Source: Alkalihalobacillus sp. TS-13
GTDB lineage: Bacteria; Bacillota; Bacilli; Bacillales; Fictibacillaceae
Reading direction: 5' to 3'
Length of the DNA: 64,000 nucleotides
Assembly (NCBI RefSeq): GCF_019720915.1
Contig: NZ_JAHKSI010000001.1
Span: 2,046,001 to 2,110,000 of the forward strand
The translations under genes were made by a program, and so were the position numbers. Positions within the stretch are counted from its first letter, which is position 1. Each line of letters starts with the position of its first letter. The notes beneath the pieces were generated by a model. That model did not search any database. It saw nothing but the letters and a program-made list of their open reading frames with translations, and was not told the DNA's origin. Below, in pieces: positions 1 to 9,957 of this stretch.

Positions 1-889
1 CACGCTCACCTAGTCTCTTAGCCAATTCGACTCCGATTTTTTCTGGGTCAGTGCCTTGGATTGTATCTTTGATGATGGTCTTTCCATCTGGAGTCGAAAC
101 AAATCCTGTAAGAGTGATCGTTCTCCTGTCACCATCAAGCTCCGCGAGTCCTCCGATCGGTACCTGACACCCGCCTTCAAGGGTACGTAAGAACGCTCTT
201 TCAGCCCGCACGGTATCGAACGTATCCGGACAATTGATTTTTTCCAACCAACCCTTCAGCTCCTGATCACTTTCTCGGCATTCAATCGCAAGCGATCCTT
301 GTCCCACTGCTGGAATACAAACGTCCTTCTCCAAGTATTGACTGATGACATCATCAGACCATCCCATACGTTTCAATCCAGCCGCTGCTAAAACAATGGC
401 GTTGTAGTCTTCATTTTCTAGTTTCGCAAGTCTTGTATCAATATTCCCACGTATCCATTTTATAGAGAGATCCGGTCGTTTCGCAAGCAATTGTGCTCCT
501 CTTCTCAAGCTGCTCGTCCCGATCACCGAACCCTCAGGTAATTCTTCAAATGGCGTATGATTTTCAGAAATAAGCGCATCGCGATAATCTTCACGAGGCG
601 GGGTGCAGGAAAGTTCAAGTCCTTCAGGAAGAACAGACGGCATATCCTTCATACTATGGACAGCAAAGTCGATTTCCTTATCAATCATAGCCTGTTCAAT
701 TTCTTTAACAAAGAGACCTTTCCCTCCCACTTTTGAAAGGGTCACGTTCAAGATTTGATCTCCCTTTGTTACAATCTCTTTGATTTCGAACTCGAATGGT
801 GCTCCAGCTTTCTTCAATTGATCGATCACCCAACGTGTTTGGGTAAGAGCCAGTTTACTCCTTCGAGAACCGATGACAATCTTACGCAT
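1..889 (-). CDS. hemC: Porphobilinogen deaminase (hydroxymethylbilane synthase), 3' end cut by window
   Basis: Polymerises four porphobilinogen units into hydroxymethylbilane in heme synthesis. The reading frame runs from ATG at 889 (ribosome-binding site GGAGGT just upstream) through the left edge, about 296 codons of a usual 310, so only the last few residues and the stop are missing. Read from the DNA: catalytic Asp82 in HSMKDMPS, the arginine-rich substrate region GTSSLRR near residue 125, and the dipyrromethane-cofactor cysteine at position 241 in [11 protein letters not shown]. It is the third gene of hemA-hemX-hemC, and hemD/B/L would be expected off the edge. The 133-bp gap to hemX is longer than usual for this operon and holds two inverted 11-bp palindromes. 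Identification is secure. Confidence 0.97.
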   Translation of the reverse strand, partial: MRKIVIGSRRSKLALTQTRWVIDQLKKAGAPFEFEIKEIVTKGDQILNVTLSKVGGKGLFVKEIEQAMIDKEIDFAVHSMKDMPSVLPEGLELSCTPPREDYRDALISENHTPFEELPEGSVIGTSSLRRGAQLLAKRPDLSIKWIRGNIDTRLAKLENEDYNAIVLAAAGLKRMGWSDDVISQYLEKDVCIPAVGQGSLAIECRESDQELKGWLEKINCPDTFDTVRAERAFLRTLEGGCQVPIGGLAELDGDRRTITLTGFVSTPDGKTIIKDTIQGTDPEKIGVELAKRLGER

Positions 890-923
890 AATTGACCTCC
901 AGACCTAAATTCAAAATTTCACA

Positions 924-982
924 GTGCCAGGCACGACAATTTAGCCCTCGTGCCCCAAGAGTTCCAGAAAAGTGCCTGGCAC
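924..982. repeat. Paired 11-bp palindromes inside the hem operon
   Basis: GTGCCAGGCAC at 924-934 and its exact reverse complement GTGCCTGGCAC at 972-982 lie in the hemX-hemC gap. Each is itself palindromic around one central base, so the two can pair with each other or fold alone. A third GTGCC lies between them. I see no promoter or T-run that would make this a simple terminator. Confidence 0.6.
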
Positions 983-1022
983 CCTTGCTGTTTATCATTC
1001 GTTAATTCACTCGTTAATTGCG

Positions 1023-1850
1023 CTAATACCACAAATGAAATTCCGTTAAAGTAGCCGCTAAAAAGTAGTTGATCAGGATGACGAGAAGCCCTGCTACATT
1101 CCAGTAAGCTAGCTGACGGCCAAATGATCCTCTGCCTACCTTCAAATACAAGTAGACTCCATACACGGATAAGACGATGAACGAGCTGATCACTTTTGCG
1201 TCTGTGAAAATTGCCTGCGTCTCGTACACTTTATACCCATAAATCAGCCCTAATATCAGGCTTAGGAACAGGATCGGGACCCCAACCATATTCAGTATGA
1301 AAGGAAGTGTTTCCAACCGTGTAAGGCTTTCAAAGCGCCACAATCGTTTCCCTACTTTTTTCTGTTTCAGCATATTGTATTGTACAAGATACATAATCGA
1401 TAGAATGCTTGAAACCGTAAAAGCTCCATAAGCAATGAATGCCATCGTAATATGTATGATTGCCAACTCGTTGATCAGTTGATCGGAAAATGCTTCTGAA
1501 ACTTGATTATTTGGAGCAAACCAACTGACTGCCATTAGTATGAAACCGATGATATTCGTAAAAAACACAAAGAAATGCACACGGAAAAACCAGTTGATCA
1601 ACAAGGAAAGAGTGACGATCACCCATGAATAAAAAAATAACCCTTCCGTAGGTGTGAGTATCGGAAAACGGTTTGCTTCAAAAATCCGTAATATTAAAAC
1701 AAATGATTGCAATACCCAGACAATAGAAAGCAACCAGAAGGCAATTCTGTTCGCCTTCCGGTTGTTTTGTAAGAAATCCATGAAATATCCAAGTACGCTG
1801 AGTGCGTATAAAATAATTGTAATATCGTAAATCCACCTGATACTACTCAC
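1023..1850 (-). CDS. hemX: HemX, polytopic membrane protein of the heme operon
   Basis: Integral membrane protein of 275 residues with about eight hydrophobic segments spread over its length, starting directly at the N terminus (YDITIILYALSVLGYF). HemX belongs to the CcsA/ResC-like cytochrome c assembly superfamily; in B. subtilis it lowers the cellular level of HemA. The start is GTG at 1850, chosen because GGAGAGGAG lies 7-8 bases upstream. It follows hemA by 26 bp and precedes hemC, the classical hemAXC order. The function in this organism is inferred from position and family. Confidence 0.93.
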   Translation of the reverse strand: MSSIRWIYDITIILYALSVLGYFMDFLQNNRKANRIAFWLLSIVWVLQSFVLILRIFEANRFPILTPTEGLFFYSWVIVTLSLLINWFFRVHFFVFFTNIIGFILMAVSWFAPNNQVSEAFSDQLINELAIIHITMAFIAYGAFTVSSILSIMYLVQYNMLKQKKVGKRLWRFESLTRLETLPFILNMVGVPILFLSLILGLIYGYKVYETQAIFTDAKVISSFIVLSVYGVYLYLKVGRGSFGRQLAYWNVAGLLVILINYFLAATLTEFHLWY

Positions 1851-1876
1851 GATACAACTCCTCTCCTGGGAGCAAG

Positions 1877-3247
1877 CTAATTCGCCGCTGGGTTTGAGAC
1901 ATTTTGAAACGATTTCTCCGATCCTACCTCAGTCGACTTTTGTTCGCGAGCAAGACGCTCCTCTTTTAGTACATTTTCCAACTCTTCTTCAATTCCAAAT
2001 AGCTGTGTGAAAAGCTCTAAATACTCATTAGAATCAGGTTCTGCAGCCAACTCTTTCACCTTCGTGATCGGATCACGGAGCAGTTGGTTGATGATACTCT
2101 TTGTATGTTTGCTGAGAACTTTACGTTCACGATCGGTAAGATCAGGCATTTTACGCTCGATGCTTTTCATCGTTTCAGCTTGAATGGAAAGAGCTTTCTG
2201 TCTTAATGCGGTAATGACAGGAACAACACCTAATGTATTGATCCAGGTCAAGAATGCAAGCAGTTCCTCTTCAATAAGGACCTTGATCTTCGCAGCCTCT
2301 TCCTGACGTTCTGCGAGATTCGCCTCAACGATCCCTTCAAGATCATCAATGTCATATAAAAAGACGCTTTCAAGATCGTGCAAGTCAGGAGAAAGATCAC
2401 GTGGAACAGCGATATCCATCATGAACAAAGGCTTCCCTTTACGCTTTTTCAAAACGGGTGATACGTTTGCCTTTGAAAGCACAAATTCTGTAGAACCTGT
2501 GGAACTGATGACAATATCCGCTTTCTGTAAAGAAGATTCCAACTCATCCATAGTAGAAGCTTGTCCGTTAAAACGGGCTGCCACTTCTTGTGCTTTTGCA
2601 TATGTCCGGTTGAGTACTGTAATTTCATCAACACCATTACTGCACAAGTGTCTTGCTGTAAGTTCGCCCATCTTTCCGGCACCAATGATCAAGACATTCT
2701 TTCCCTCAAGTCCATCGAAGATCTTTTTAGCAAGCTCTACTGCAGCATAGCTGACAGAGACTGCATTTTCTCCAATTTCTGTTTCAGAATGGGAACGCTT
2801 TGCTAGTGTTATGGCTTTTTTGAACAGTTCGTTGAAAACGGTACCTGTTGTTCCAATCTCTTGGGCTGTGAAGAAACTTGAACGTACTTGTCCAAGTATT
2901 TGCGTTTCGCCAAGAATCATTGAATCTAATCCGCAAACCACCTTGAATAAATGCTCGATGGCATCTTCACGTTCCTGGATTTGCAAATATGGCTTCAGCA
3001 ATTCTTTATCTAATGAAAACCAATTCGCTAAAAAGGCTTTAATGTAATATCGGCCTGTGTGTAACTGATCAGCGACGGCATATATCTCAGTACGGTTGCA
3101 GGTCGATACGATGACACATTCTAGAATACTTTTCGTTTTTCTTAAAGACTGTAAAGCTAATTCTAACTCACCAGGTTGAAATGAAACTTTTTCACGTATT
3201 TCAACCGGAGCAGTCTTATGATTAAGTCCAACTTTTAAAATGTGCAT
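1877..3247 (-). CDS. hemA: Glutamyl-tRNA reductase
   Basis: First committed enzyme of C5-pathway heme synthesis: NADPH-dependent reduction of glutamyl-tRNA to glutamate-1-semialdehyde. 456 residues, full length. The catalytic Cys50 sits in VSTCNRTE, the family signature for thioester formation; a Rossmann motif GAGKMG near residue 190 binds NADPH; the helical C-terminal dimerisation domain follows. ATG start at 3247 with GGGGGTG upstream. First gene of hemA-hemX-hemC; a probable sigma-A -10 box lies about 60 bp upstream. The hydrophilic tail after residue 425 is lineage-variable. Confidence 0.98.
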   Translation of the reverse strand: MHILKVGLNHKTAPVEIREKVSFQPGELELALQSLRKTKSILECVIVSTCNRTEIYAVADQLHTGRYYIKAFLANWFSLDKELLKPYLQIQEREDAIEHLFKVVCGLDSMILGETQILGQVRSSFFTAQEIGTTGTVFNELFKKAITLAKRSHSETEIGENAVSVSYAAVELAKKIFDGLEGKNVLIIGAGKMGELTARHLCSNGVDEITVLNRTYAKAQEVAARFNGQASTMDELESSLQKADIVISSTGSTEFVLSKANVSPVLKKRKGKPLFMMDIAVPRDLSPDLHDLESVFLYDIDDLEGIVEANLAERQEEAAKIKVLIEEELLAFLTWINTLGVVPVITALRQKALSIQAETMKSIERKMPDLTDRERKVLSKHTKSIINQLLRDPITKVKELAAEPDSNEYLELFTQLFGIEEELENVLKEERLAREQKSTEVGSEKSFQNVSNPAAN

Positions 3248-3305
3248 CGTTCGTCACCCCCTGTATTTATGTAAAAACAAAGTAAATTATATAAGTCCCA
3301 CTTGC

Positions 3306-3335
3306 ATTATAGCATGTGTGTAAAATCATAACAGA
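3306..3335 (-). promoter_or_regulatory. Probable hemA promoter
   Basis: A perfect -10 word TATAAT (complement of 3306-3311) precedes hemA by about 60 bp. The -35 is weak (CTGTTA 17 bp upstream). I see no Per-box-like palindrome beyond reasonable doubt. Confidence 0.5.
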
Positions 3336-3522
3336 AACAAATGTGAACAGTGTTTGAAAGTCTTATGGTAAGATGATTTTTAGCAGACAAAAATCAGTAT
3401 TCCCTAAAAACCAAATTTTAGTATATCCTTGCTTTATCAAGGCTTGACACACCTTTAATGTATCAAATTTCAAAGGTTTTCGCAAAAGAACAACATGATT
3501 CATGCTATATGAGGAGGAGATT

Positions 3523-3987
3523 ATGAAACAAGGTATTTTTCCAGGTACATTGATCACAGGGTTGGGTGTATATTTTTTAGCAAGACAATGGTCCGTTCCC
3601 TTCATCGGTGAAATCGATGCCCTTCCCGCAGTCTTGCTAATCATCGGTATAGCGTTCCTCTTGCAAAAGAATGAACCGTACGCGCTTTTTTCAGGAATAG
3701 TCATTTGCGGCATTGCAGTCCATTATTATGCCAGTGGTAATATCGCCAACTGGCCGGCACTCTGGATTGTTTATTTCCTCAGTATCGGGATCGGATTTAT
3801 CTTACAGTATAATAAAACAAAGCAAGGTGGTCTCTGGATCGGTGCAGCCTTAATTATCGTTTCCCTGATTGCCCTATTTTCAACCAATACAATCGGAATC
3901 ATCAATACAATCGTCAAGTATACTGAACAATTCTGGGCAGTCATACTGATTGTGATCGGGTTTTACCTGATGCGGCGGAAAAAATAG
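3523..3987 (+). CDS. Small integral membrane protein, LiaI/LiaF-like transmembrane region
   Basis: 154 residues, nearly all hydrophobic, with about five to six predicted membrane segments and a basic end (YLMRRKK). Start taken at ATG 3523 because GAGGAGGAG sits 3-11 bases upstream; an upstream ATG at 3502 has no such site. The spaced G-rich helices with short charged loops (LLQKNEP, QYNKTKQGG) resemble the LiaI/LiaF-like transmembrane region family, but no enzymatic motif is visible, so no function is assigned. It is transcribed away from hemA and converges on the ABC transporter, sharing a bidirectional terminator at 4201-4234. From memory, B. subtilis has a membrane protein gene (ysxD) near this position. 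Confidence 0.8.
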   Translation: MKQGIFPGTLITGLGVYFLARQWSVPFIGEIDALPAVLLIIGIAFLLQKNEPYALFSGIVICGIAVHYYASGNIANWPALWIVYFLSIGIGFILQYNKTKQGGLWIGAALIIVSLIALFSTNTIGIINTIVKYTEQFWAVILIVIGFYLMRRKK

Positions 3988-4043
3988 TCCCCTGTGGAAA
4001 TATATCCGAGAAGATCAGCATAGTGGTCGCTCATGAGCGATTC

Positions 4044-4145
4044 TATTCCAAAAAAATTGAGGGTAATTCTAGAATTTTTTTGTTAATTCAAGAAAAAATG
4101 AGCACAATTCCAGAAATTCAATTGATAATTCAAGAAAATGGTACT
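4044..4145. repeat. 21-bp-period degenerate tandem array, AATTC-core (R6)
   Basis: ATTC-containing words begin at 4044, 4065, 4085, 4106 and 4127, spaced 21, 20, 21 and 21 bp. The consensus word is AATTCNAGAAA followed by A/T-rich filler. It lies in the gap between two convergent genes. A weak open frame through it is not convincing as a gene. Confidence 0.65.
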
Positions 4146-4200
4146 AAGGTACCGCCGAGATTAACATTTGAGCCCTCATCATTTATATCTTCAACTAAAA

Positions 4201-4234
4201 AAGGTGTTGCCCGTTTTTTTCCGGACAACACCTT
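4201..4234. terminator. Bidirectional terminator between membrane protein gene and ABC operon
   Basis: AAGGTGTTGCCCG (4201-4213) pairs with CGGACAACACCTT (4222-4234) with a single G-U; the stem has A-runs on the left and T-runs on the right, so it can end transcription of both converging units. Confidence 0.85.
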
Positions 4235-4244
4235 TTCATATCGT

Positions 4245-4991
4245 TTAGAGGATTGAGCTTAGGAAATCCTTCGTACGTTGTTCTTTCGGATTGTTGAAAA
4301 GGTCTTGAGGATGGCCCCGTTCAACGATACGACCATCATGCATATAGAAGACCCAATCTCCGACTTCACGTGCAAAGCCCATTTCATGGGTGACGACGAC
4401 CATCGTCATTCCTTCTCCTGCTAACTGCTTCATTGTCGATAAAACTTCCCCTACAAGCTCAGGGTCTAATGCGGAGGTCGGTTCATCGAACAGCATGATA
4501 TCAGGCTTCATAGCCAGTGCTCTTGCTATTGCTACACGCTGTTTCTGTCCACCAGACAGCTTCGAAGGATACACATCCGCTTTTTCCGCAAGGCCAACTT
4601 TTTCAAGCAGCTCTTTCCCTTCTCTTTCAGCTTGAGACCGGTTCATACCTTTGACCATCAATGGCGCCTCGATGACGTTTCCAAGAACCGTTTTATGGGG
4701 AAACAGGTTGAAGTGTTGAAAGACCATTCCAATTCGTTCACGGACCTTATTCAGGTTGTCTTTCTTAGGATCGATCTCTTTTCCTTCCACGATGATTTTT
4801 CCACCGTTTTTGATTTCCAAGAAGTTCAGACATCTAAGCAGAGTACTTTTCCCTGATCCACTTGCGCCGATCAATACGACAACATCATTTTCTTTAACTT
4901 CCATATCAACATCTTTCAATACATGTAAATCGCCAAAGCTTTTGTTCAGCTTATCGATTTTGATCATTTCTCGTTTTTCAGTCAACATCAT
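4245..4991 (-). CDS. Polar amino acid ABC transporter, ATP-binding protein
   Basis: Cytoplasmic ATPase that powers the permease encoded upstream. 248 residues; Walker [10 protein letters not shown] near residue 43, Q-loop in [13 protein letters not shown] signature LSGGQKQR, Walker [11 protein letters not shown], and switch His in VVVTHEMGF. These spacings and the [15 protein letters not shown] context are typical of the GlnQ/HisP/ArtP class. Start at 4991 (ATG ATG tandem) follows the permease stop by 9 bp with GGGAG between. Third gene of the binding protein-permease-ATPase operon. Substrate not determinable; glutamine, arginine or cystine are all possible. Confidence 0.95.
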   Translation of the reverse strand: MMLTEKREMIKIDKLNKSFGDLHVLKDVDMEVKENDVVVLIGASGSGKSTLLRCLNFLEIKNGGKIIVEGKEIDPKKDNLNKVRERIGMVFQHFNLFPHKTVLGNVIEAPLMVKGMNRSQAEREGKELLEKVGLAEKADVYPSKLSGGQKQRVAIARALAMKPDIMLFDEPTSALDPELVGEVLSTMKQLAGEGMTMVVVTHEMGFAREVGDWVFYMHDGRIVERGHPQDLFNNPKEQRTKDFLSSIL

Positions 4992-4999
4992 TCACTCCC

Positions 5000-5659
5000 T
5001 TAATCACTTGCAGATAGCTTCTTCTCCATCAGGCTGACGATAGCTGTCAATAAGAAAACAAGAATCAGATAATATACAGCTACGATTAGAAGATAAGTCA
5101 TTGAATCGAAATTATTTGAACCTGAAGTAGTGGCGACATTAAACAGTTCGTACATTCCGATGAATGCTGCTAATGATGAATCCTTCAATCCAATGATGAA
5201 TTGGTTACCGAGTGGAGGTAGTGCGCGCCGAAAAGCCTGAGGCAAGATGATTCGACGCATGGTCAATCCATTCGTCATACCTAATGAACGTCCTGCTTCC
5301 ATCTGGCCTTTATCAATGGATTGGATCGTACCTCTGAAAATCTCCGCAATATACGCACCATTATGGAAAGCCAGTGCAAGTGTCGCAGACCAGAAACCTG
5401 AAATATTCATTTCGGATAATCCGAAGTAAAAGATGAAGATTTGAACGATCAGTGGTGTTCCGCGCACGATATAAATATAGAAGTTTGCGATTGCTTCCAA
5501 AACTTTGACTTTAGAAATTTTCAGCAACGCAAAGAAAAGACCTATGAATATAGCAATTAGTATCGATACTGCCGTTACTTGCAGCGTTAAAAGCATCCCT
5601 TTGAAAAAGACAGGATAACTCTCTATGAATGTGGAAAAAAAGTGCGAAAAACTAGGCAA
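5000..5659 (-). CDS. Polar amino acid ABC transporter, permease
   Basis: 219-residue membrane protein of the HisM/GlnP family. About five membrane helices; the cytoplasmic EAA loop is clear (GRSLGMTNGLTMRRIILPQA, near residues 130-150), which docks onto the ATPase. The early helix VTAVSILIAIFIGLFFALLK and the family sequence RGTPLIVQIF are diagnostic. It sits between the binding protein and ATPase genes with a 143-bp gap to the former, so expression levels may differ between them. A single permease gene implies a homodimer. Confidence 0.95.
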   Translation of the reverse strand: MPSFSHFFSTFIESYPVFFKGMLLTLQVTAVSILIAIFIGLFFALLKISKVKVLEAIANFYIYIVRGTPLIVQIFIFYFGLSEMNISGFWSATLALAFHNGAYIAEIFRGTIQSIDKGQMEAGRSLGMTNGLTMRRIILPQAFRRALPPLGNQFIIGLKDSSLAAFIGMYELFNVATTSGSNNFDSMTYLLIVAVYYLILVFLLTAIVSLMEKKLSASD

Positions 5660-5802
5660 AGTGTATCAGCTCCTTAAAACCTCAAAAATCAAGTTGATAA
5701 GATTAACTCATATAGTTCTTTTGGAAAAGTTATGCAATGCGTATTGTAAGTAACAAATGTGCGCAAAGCTGCGCACATTCGTTATCTTTCCAAATTCAAT
5801 TC

Positions 5803-6597
5803 TTATTCCCCTTCAGGATCAGATGTGATATCGTCCCCGAAGTACTTTTCACTCAGTTCTTTCAAAGTTCCCTCTTCTCTAAGTTTCTCTAGTGCTGCGT
5901 TGATATCCTCAAGAAGCTTTTCATTATCCTTTGCGACAGCAATTGCTTGCTCACTGCGTCCTAGAAGTTCTTTACCTTCGATTTTGAAATCATTTCCGAT
6001 TGCTTCCTTACCAGTAACAAAGTCTGTTATGACTGCATCGTGTTTCCCTTCACTTAACGCTTCAAGCGCTGTAACATCACTATCATAAATCTTGATATTG
6101 CTTGTCACTTCTTCAGCACTTTTCGCGTATGTCGAACCTTTTGAAACTGCGATTTCTTTATCTTTCAAGTCATCCTTCGTTTCAATATCGCTATCTGGTC
6201 TTGTGAAGATTTGTGGACCTGAATAGTAATATGGAACGGAGAAATCTACATGCTCTGCACGTTCAGGGGTGATTGTGTGGCTGGCTACCGCTGCATCGAA
6301 CCGTCCAGTTTTCACACCTTCAACGATACTTGCGAATTTGAATTTCTGTGGATTGGGTTCCAAGCCTAGTTCTTTCGCAACCGCTTCAGCTACCTCGATA
6401 TCGAAGCCTGTCATTTCACCTTCTGCGTTAGTAGAACTGAACGGTTTGAATTCCCCAGAAGATGCAAACGTGAACTTTCCATCTTCTTTAAGGTCATATT
6501 CTCCATCTGCTCCGCCGCCGCCATCTGAACCACCGCATGCTGCCAGAAGCATAGAGAATGCTAATACCATGACTGCCCATAAACTAACTTTTTTCAT
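5803..6597 (-). CDS. Polar amino acid ABC transporter, substrate-binding lipoprotein
   Basis: 264 residues from ATG at 6597 (AGAGGG upstream; an upstream in-frame start would precede the signal peptide with unrelated sequence). Signal peptide MKKVSLWAVMVLAFSMLLAAC ends in a lipobox LAAC, so Cys21 would be lipidated and anchor the protein outside the membrane. A glycine-rich linker (GGSDGGGG) follows, then a type II periplasmic-binding fold with the family motif MTGFDIEVAEAVAKELG and DAAVASHTITPERA. Rich in Asp/Glu. First gene of the operon, behind a long leader with nested inverted repeats. Confidence 0.95.
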   Translation of the reverse strand: MKKVSLWAVMVLAFSMLLAACGGSDGGGGADGEYDLKEDGKFTFASSGEFKPFSSTNAEGEMTGFDIEVAEAVAKELGLEPNPQKFKFASIVEGVKTGRFDAAVASHTITPERAEHVDFSVPYYYSGPQIFTRPDSDIETKDDLKDKEIAVSKGSTYAKSAEEVTSNIKIYDSDVTALEALSEGKHDAVITDFVTGKEAIGNDFKIEGKELLGRSEQAIAVAKDNEKLLEDINAALEKLREEGTLKELSEKYFGDDITSDPEGE

Positions 6598-6645
6598 TCT
6601 GTTTTGACCCTCTTTCTGTAGATTTTTTGGATACTGCACTTGAGA

Positions 6646-6774
6646 GAAACATACAGTGGAAAACAGACCATATACGGTAATTTTTCTAAACTCCTATAAA
6701 GTATGTAGAGGCGACAATGCCCGCTGTCATTCTACCAACCATACTTTCTATTTCTCTCAACCACTGTATATTTC
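6646..6774 (-). promoter_or_regulatory. Structured leader of the amino acid ABC operon (nested inverted repeats)
   Basis: On the minus strand the leader can fold into one long imperfect arm: an outer stem of 14 positions (6761-6774 with 6646-6659, 13 matching), an inner stem AAAGTATG/CATACTTT (6740-6747 with 6698-6705) extended past a bulge by TAGA/TCTA, and an apical GACA/TGTC hairpin (6713-6728). A separate ACTAAGG/CCTTAGT hairpin lies upstream near 6778-6807. No T-box, known riboswitch core or T-run was recognised. It may be an RNA regulator or a set of protein operators. Confidence 0.5.
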
Positions 6775-6854
6775 CCTTAACTAAGGCGAACTAAACAGCA
6801 CCTTAGTCCTGCTTTTTCAAAAGTATCCTAAGTACTACCTTCTACATAAAAACA

Positions 6855-6890
6855 AAAAAACCTCCTTATTTTTAAAAACAAGGAGGTTTG
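6855..6890 (-). terminator. Terminator after ysxC
   Basis: AAACCTCC and GGAGGTTT arms flank an A/T loop; on the minus strand the second arm ends in a run of T. It lies just after the ysxC stop. Confidence 0.85.
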
Positions 6891-6894
6891 GAGA

Positions 6895-7476
6895 TTATAT
6901 AAGGCTTTCAATAGTAGACCAGACTTTTTCTTTTCCGAACGAGGTTTCGGCTGAAAATAGGAGGACAGGCTCTCCTTTTTCAATCTTAAGGGTTTCACGT
7001 ATCTTTTTGATGTGCTGTTGGTGCTTGCCTTTAGGAATCTTGTCCGCTTTTGTCGCTACGACAACCACAGGGATTTCAAAATGTTTCAGCCAATCATACA
7101 TCAATTGATCGTCCTTCGATGGTGAATGACGCAAATCGACTAATAAGACAACTGCCCTCAACTGCTCACTTTCCATCAAGTAGGTCTCGATCATCCGCCC
7201 CCATGCATCGCGTTCCTTCTTGGAAACTTTTGCGAAACCATAACCAGGGACATCAACAAAATACATCGTGTCATTCAGAAGATAAAAGTTCAACGTTTGT
7301 GTTTTGCCAGGTTTTGAAGAAGTCCGGGCAAGGGCCTTACGGTTGATCATCTTGTTGATGAACGATGACTTCCCGACGTTTGAACGTCCGGCAAGTGCGA
7401 TTTCCGGTTTCTGATCATTCGGGTATTGTTCTTTTTTCACGGCGCTGATTATCAGTTCAGCTGTATTTACTTTCAT
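6895..7476 (-). CDS. ysxC: Ribosome biogenesis GTPase YsxC/EngB
   Basis: Essential GTPase needed for large ribosomal subunit assembly. 193 residues. G1 loop [15 protein letters not shown] near residue 30, G2 region SSKPGKTQ, G3 DVPGYG, G4 TKADK, all in normal order. The ATG at 7476 overlaps the lonA stop as ATGA, so translation is probably coupled to lonA; the ribosome-binding site (GGTGGGG) lies inside lonA. The lonA-ysxC pairing is conserved in Bacillaceae. Confidence 0.97.
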   Translation of the reverse strand: MKVNTAELIISAVKKEQYPNDQKPEIALAGRSNVGKSSFINKMINRKALARTSSKPGKTQTLNFYLLNDTMYFVDVPGYGFAKVSKKERDAWGRMIETYLMESEQLRAVVLLVDLRHSPSKDDQLMYDWLKHFEIPVVVVATKADKIPKGKHQQHIKKIRETLKIEKGEPVLLFSAETSFGKEKVWSTIESLI

Positions 7477-9797
7477 TTTTCCCCACCTATCAATGCTTCT
7501 TTTAATACCTCATCCAAATGAGAGACAGGTATGAAGGTGAGATCCTTCTTTACACTTTCCGGAATATCATCCAGATCCTTTTCATTTTCTTTAGGGAAAA
7601 TGATCCGCTCCAATCCTGCTCGATGGGCACTTAATGTTTTCTCTTTTAAGCCTCCAATTGGAAGCACACGACCTCGGAGAGTGATTTCTCCGGTCATCCC
7701 GACTTCTTTACGGACAGGGCGGTTAGTCAGTGCTGATATAAGCGCTGTAGCCATTGTTATCCCTGCTGAGGGACCATCCTTTGGTGTAGCACCTTCTGGC
7801 ACATGGATATGGATATCATTTTTCTCAGAAAACTCGGGATCGATATTCAATTCTTCAGCACGGGAACGAATATAGCTGAAAGCTGCCTGTGCAGATTCCT
7901 TCATTACATCGCCAAGTTTCCCAGTCAAAATCAGCTTCCCTTTCCCTGAAGATACTGAGACCTCTATGGAAAGTGTATCTCCGCCAGCTGTCGTATAAGC
8001 GAGACCCGTAGCCGTACCGATTTGGTCTTCTACTTCCGCTTGTCCATATCGGAATTTAGGTTTGCCCAGGTAATCTCCAAGCGTTTTCTCAGTAATGATG
8101 ACACGTTTTTTATCGCCTGAAACGAGTTCTTTTGCTGCTTTTCTGCATAAAGAAGCGATCTGCCGTTCGAGGTTACGCACCCCTGCTTCACGTGTGTATC
8201 GACGAATCACTTGCATGATTGCCCCATCACGGATCTGGAGCTTTCCTTTCGTCAATCCATGCGCTTTGGTCTGCTTCTTTACAAGGTATTGATTTGCGAT
8301 ATGGAGCTTCTCAACTTCAGTATAGCCAGCAATCTGAATCATTTCCATCCGGTCCAACAACGGTCCAGGAATCGTTGAAATGTTATTTGCGGTCGTTACG
8401 AACAACACCTTTGATAAATCATAAGGTTCTTCAATAAAGTGATCGCTGAACGTGTTATTTTGCTCAGGATCAAGCACCTCTAATAAAGCTGATGCCGGAT
8501 CGCCGCGGAAGTCATTGGACATTTTATCAATTTCATCAAGTAAAAATACCGGGTTCACTGAACCAGCTTTTTTCATTCCCTGGATGAGTCGTCCTGGCAT
8601 CGCACCGACATATGTTCTGCGGTGTCCGCGGATTTCTGCCTCATCCCGTACACCACCGAGCGAAATCCTGACGAAGTTGCGGCCAAGCGTCCTCGCAATC
8701 GACCGGGCAAGAGAGGTTTTCCCTACTCCTGGAGGTCCTACCAAACATAGGATCGGTCCTTTTAATGAATTTGTAAGCTGTTGTACAGCAAGGTATTCCA
8801 GGACTCTTTCCTTCACCTTTTCGAGTCCATAGTGATCCTCATTCAGGATTTTTTCAGCATGATTAATATCAAGATTGTCTTCTGTCTCTTTTACCCAAGG
8901 AATATTCAAAAGCCAATCGATATAGTTACGAATTACCCCGCTTTCAGCTGAGCTTTGCGGCATTTTTTCGTACCGATCCAGTTCTTTCAGTGCCGTTTTC
9001 CGAACGTTATCCGGCATTTGTGATTCTTCGATTTTTTCCCTTAATGACGTGACCTCTCCAGCTTTACCTTCCTTGTCACCCAGTTCCTTCTGGATGGCTT
9101 TCATCTGTTCGCGAAGATAATATTCTTTCTGGGTCCGTTCCATTGACTTTTTGACACGCTGGCCGATTTTCTTTTCAAGACCGAGGACTTCTTTTTCATT
9201 GTTCAGAATTTGAATGATTTTATTAAGACGGTCTTTGATCTCGAGCGTTTCTAAAATTTCCTGCTTTTGTTTGATTTTTAACGGCAAATGGGATGAGACG
9301 ATATCCGCCAACCTGCCAGGCGCTTCGATGTCTTGGACAGAAGCAAGTGTTTCAGCTGTCACTTTCTTCGAGAGGTTTATGTATTGTTCGAAATAATGCA
9401 ACAAGGTACGCATCAGAGCCATCTCTTCAGCATCAGCCTCATTACGTTCCTCGATCAATTTGACCTTCACTTCAAGATATCCTATTTCTTCATCATCTTT
9501 ATACGAAGTGATTTCCCCGCGTTGAATTCCTTCTACAAGGACTCTGATTGTTCCATTCGGAAGCTTTAGCATTTGATTGACTTTTACAATCGTCCCTAAT
9601 TTATAAATTTCTTCTTCCGTTGGTTCTTCTATGGCCACTTCTTTTTGAGTGGATAAAAATATGTGCTGGTCGTCCATCATTACTTTCTCAAGGGCTTGTA
9701 CAGACTTCTTGCGTCCAACATCCAAGTGGAGAACCATACCTGGATATACAAGAAGACCTCTTAGTGGCAACAATGGTATTTTTCTCGTTTGAGCCAT
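7473..9797 (-). CDS. lonA: ATP-dependent protease LonA
   Basis: Cytoplasmic AAA+ serine protease that degrades misfolded and regulatory proteins. 774 residues from ATG at 9797 (GGAGGT 8 bases upstream; the frame is open further upstream but lacks a site). N-terminal substrate-binding domain ([10 protein letters not shown]), central AAA+ module with Walker [10 protein letters not shown] and Walker [11 protein letters not shown], sensor region, and C-terminal protease domain with catalytic Ser in [11 protein letters not shown] and Lys in [10 protein letters not shown]. First gene of a lonA-ysxC operon with 4-bp overlap. A promoter with TAGACA and TAAAAT boxes lies about 130 bp upstream. Confidence 0.98.
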   Translation of the reverse strand: MAQTRKIPLLPLRGLLVYPGMVLHLDVGRKKSVQALEKVMMDDQHIFLSTQKEVAIEEPTEEEIYKLGTIVKVNQMLKLPNGTIRVLVEGIQRGEITSYKDDEEIGYLEVKVKLIEERNEADAEEMALMRTLLHYFEQYINLSKKVTAETLASVQDIEAPGRLADIVSSHLPLKIKQKQEILETLEIKDRLNKIIQILNNEKEVLGLEKKIGQRVKKSMERTQKEYYLREQMKAIQKELGDKEGKAGEVTSLREKIEESQMPDNVRKTALKELDRYEKMPQSSAESGVIRNYIDWLLNIPWVKETEDNLDINHAEKILNEDHYGLEKVKERVLEYLAVQQLTNSLKGPILCLVGPPGVGKTSLARSIARTLGRNFVRISLGGVRDEAEIRGHRRTYVGAMPGRLIQGMKKAGSVNPVFLLDEIDKMSNDFRGDPASALLEVLDPEQNNTFSDHFIEEPYDLSKVLFVTTANNISTIPGPLLDRMEMIQIAGYTEVEKLHIANQYLVKKQTKAHGLTKGKLQIRDGAIMQVIRRYTREAGVRNLERQIASLCRKAAKELVSGDKKRVIITEKTLGDYLGKPKFRYGQAEVEDQIGTATGLAYTTAGGDTLSIEVSVSSGKGKLILTGKLGDVMKESAQAAFSYIRSRAEELNIDPEFSEKNDIHIHVPEGATPKDGPSAGITMATALISALTNRPVRKEVGMTGEITLRGRVLPIGGLKEKTLSAHRAGLERIIFPKENEKDLDDIPESVKKDLTFIPVSHLDEVLKEALIGGEK

Positions 9798-9928
9798 AGA
9801 AACACACCTCCAAGTTCTATTTAACACGCTGCTAGTGTTCCTTTGCCTGATTTCCTAAGGAAAGCAGGAAAGAAAGGATTCAAGTCAGCTTCATGATCAT
9901 AACGAAAAATAGGTATTTCATCTTATCA

Positions 9929-9957
9929 ATTTTACCCGTAAATCTAATGTTTGTCTA
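9929..9957 (-). promoter_or_regulatory. Probable sigma-A promoter of lonA
   Basis: -35 TAGACA (complement of 9952-9957) and -10 TAAAAT (complement of 9929-9934) with exactly 17 bp between. No CIRCE element or CtsR-type direct heptamer repeat is visible nearby. The rest of the 362-bp lonB-lonA gap holds no convincing gene. Confidence 0.6.

Noticed and set aside
4023-4256. 77-codon plus-strand frame over the AATTC array
   Set aside because: GTG start without a site; it runs through the bidirectional terminator into the end of the ABC ATPase gene.
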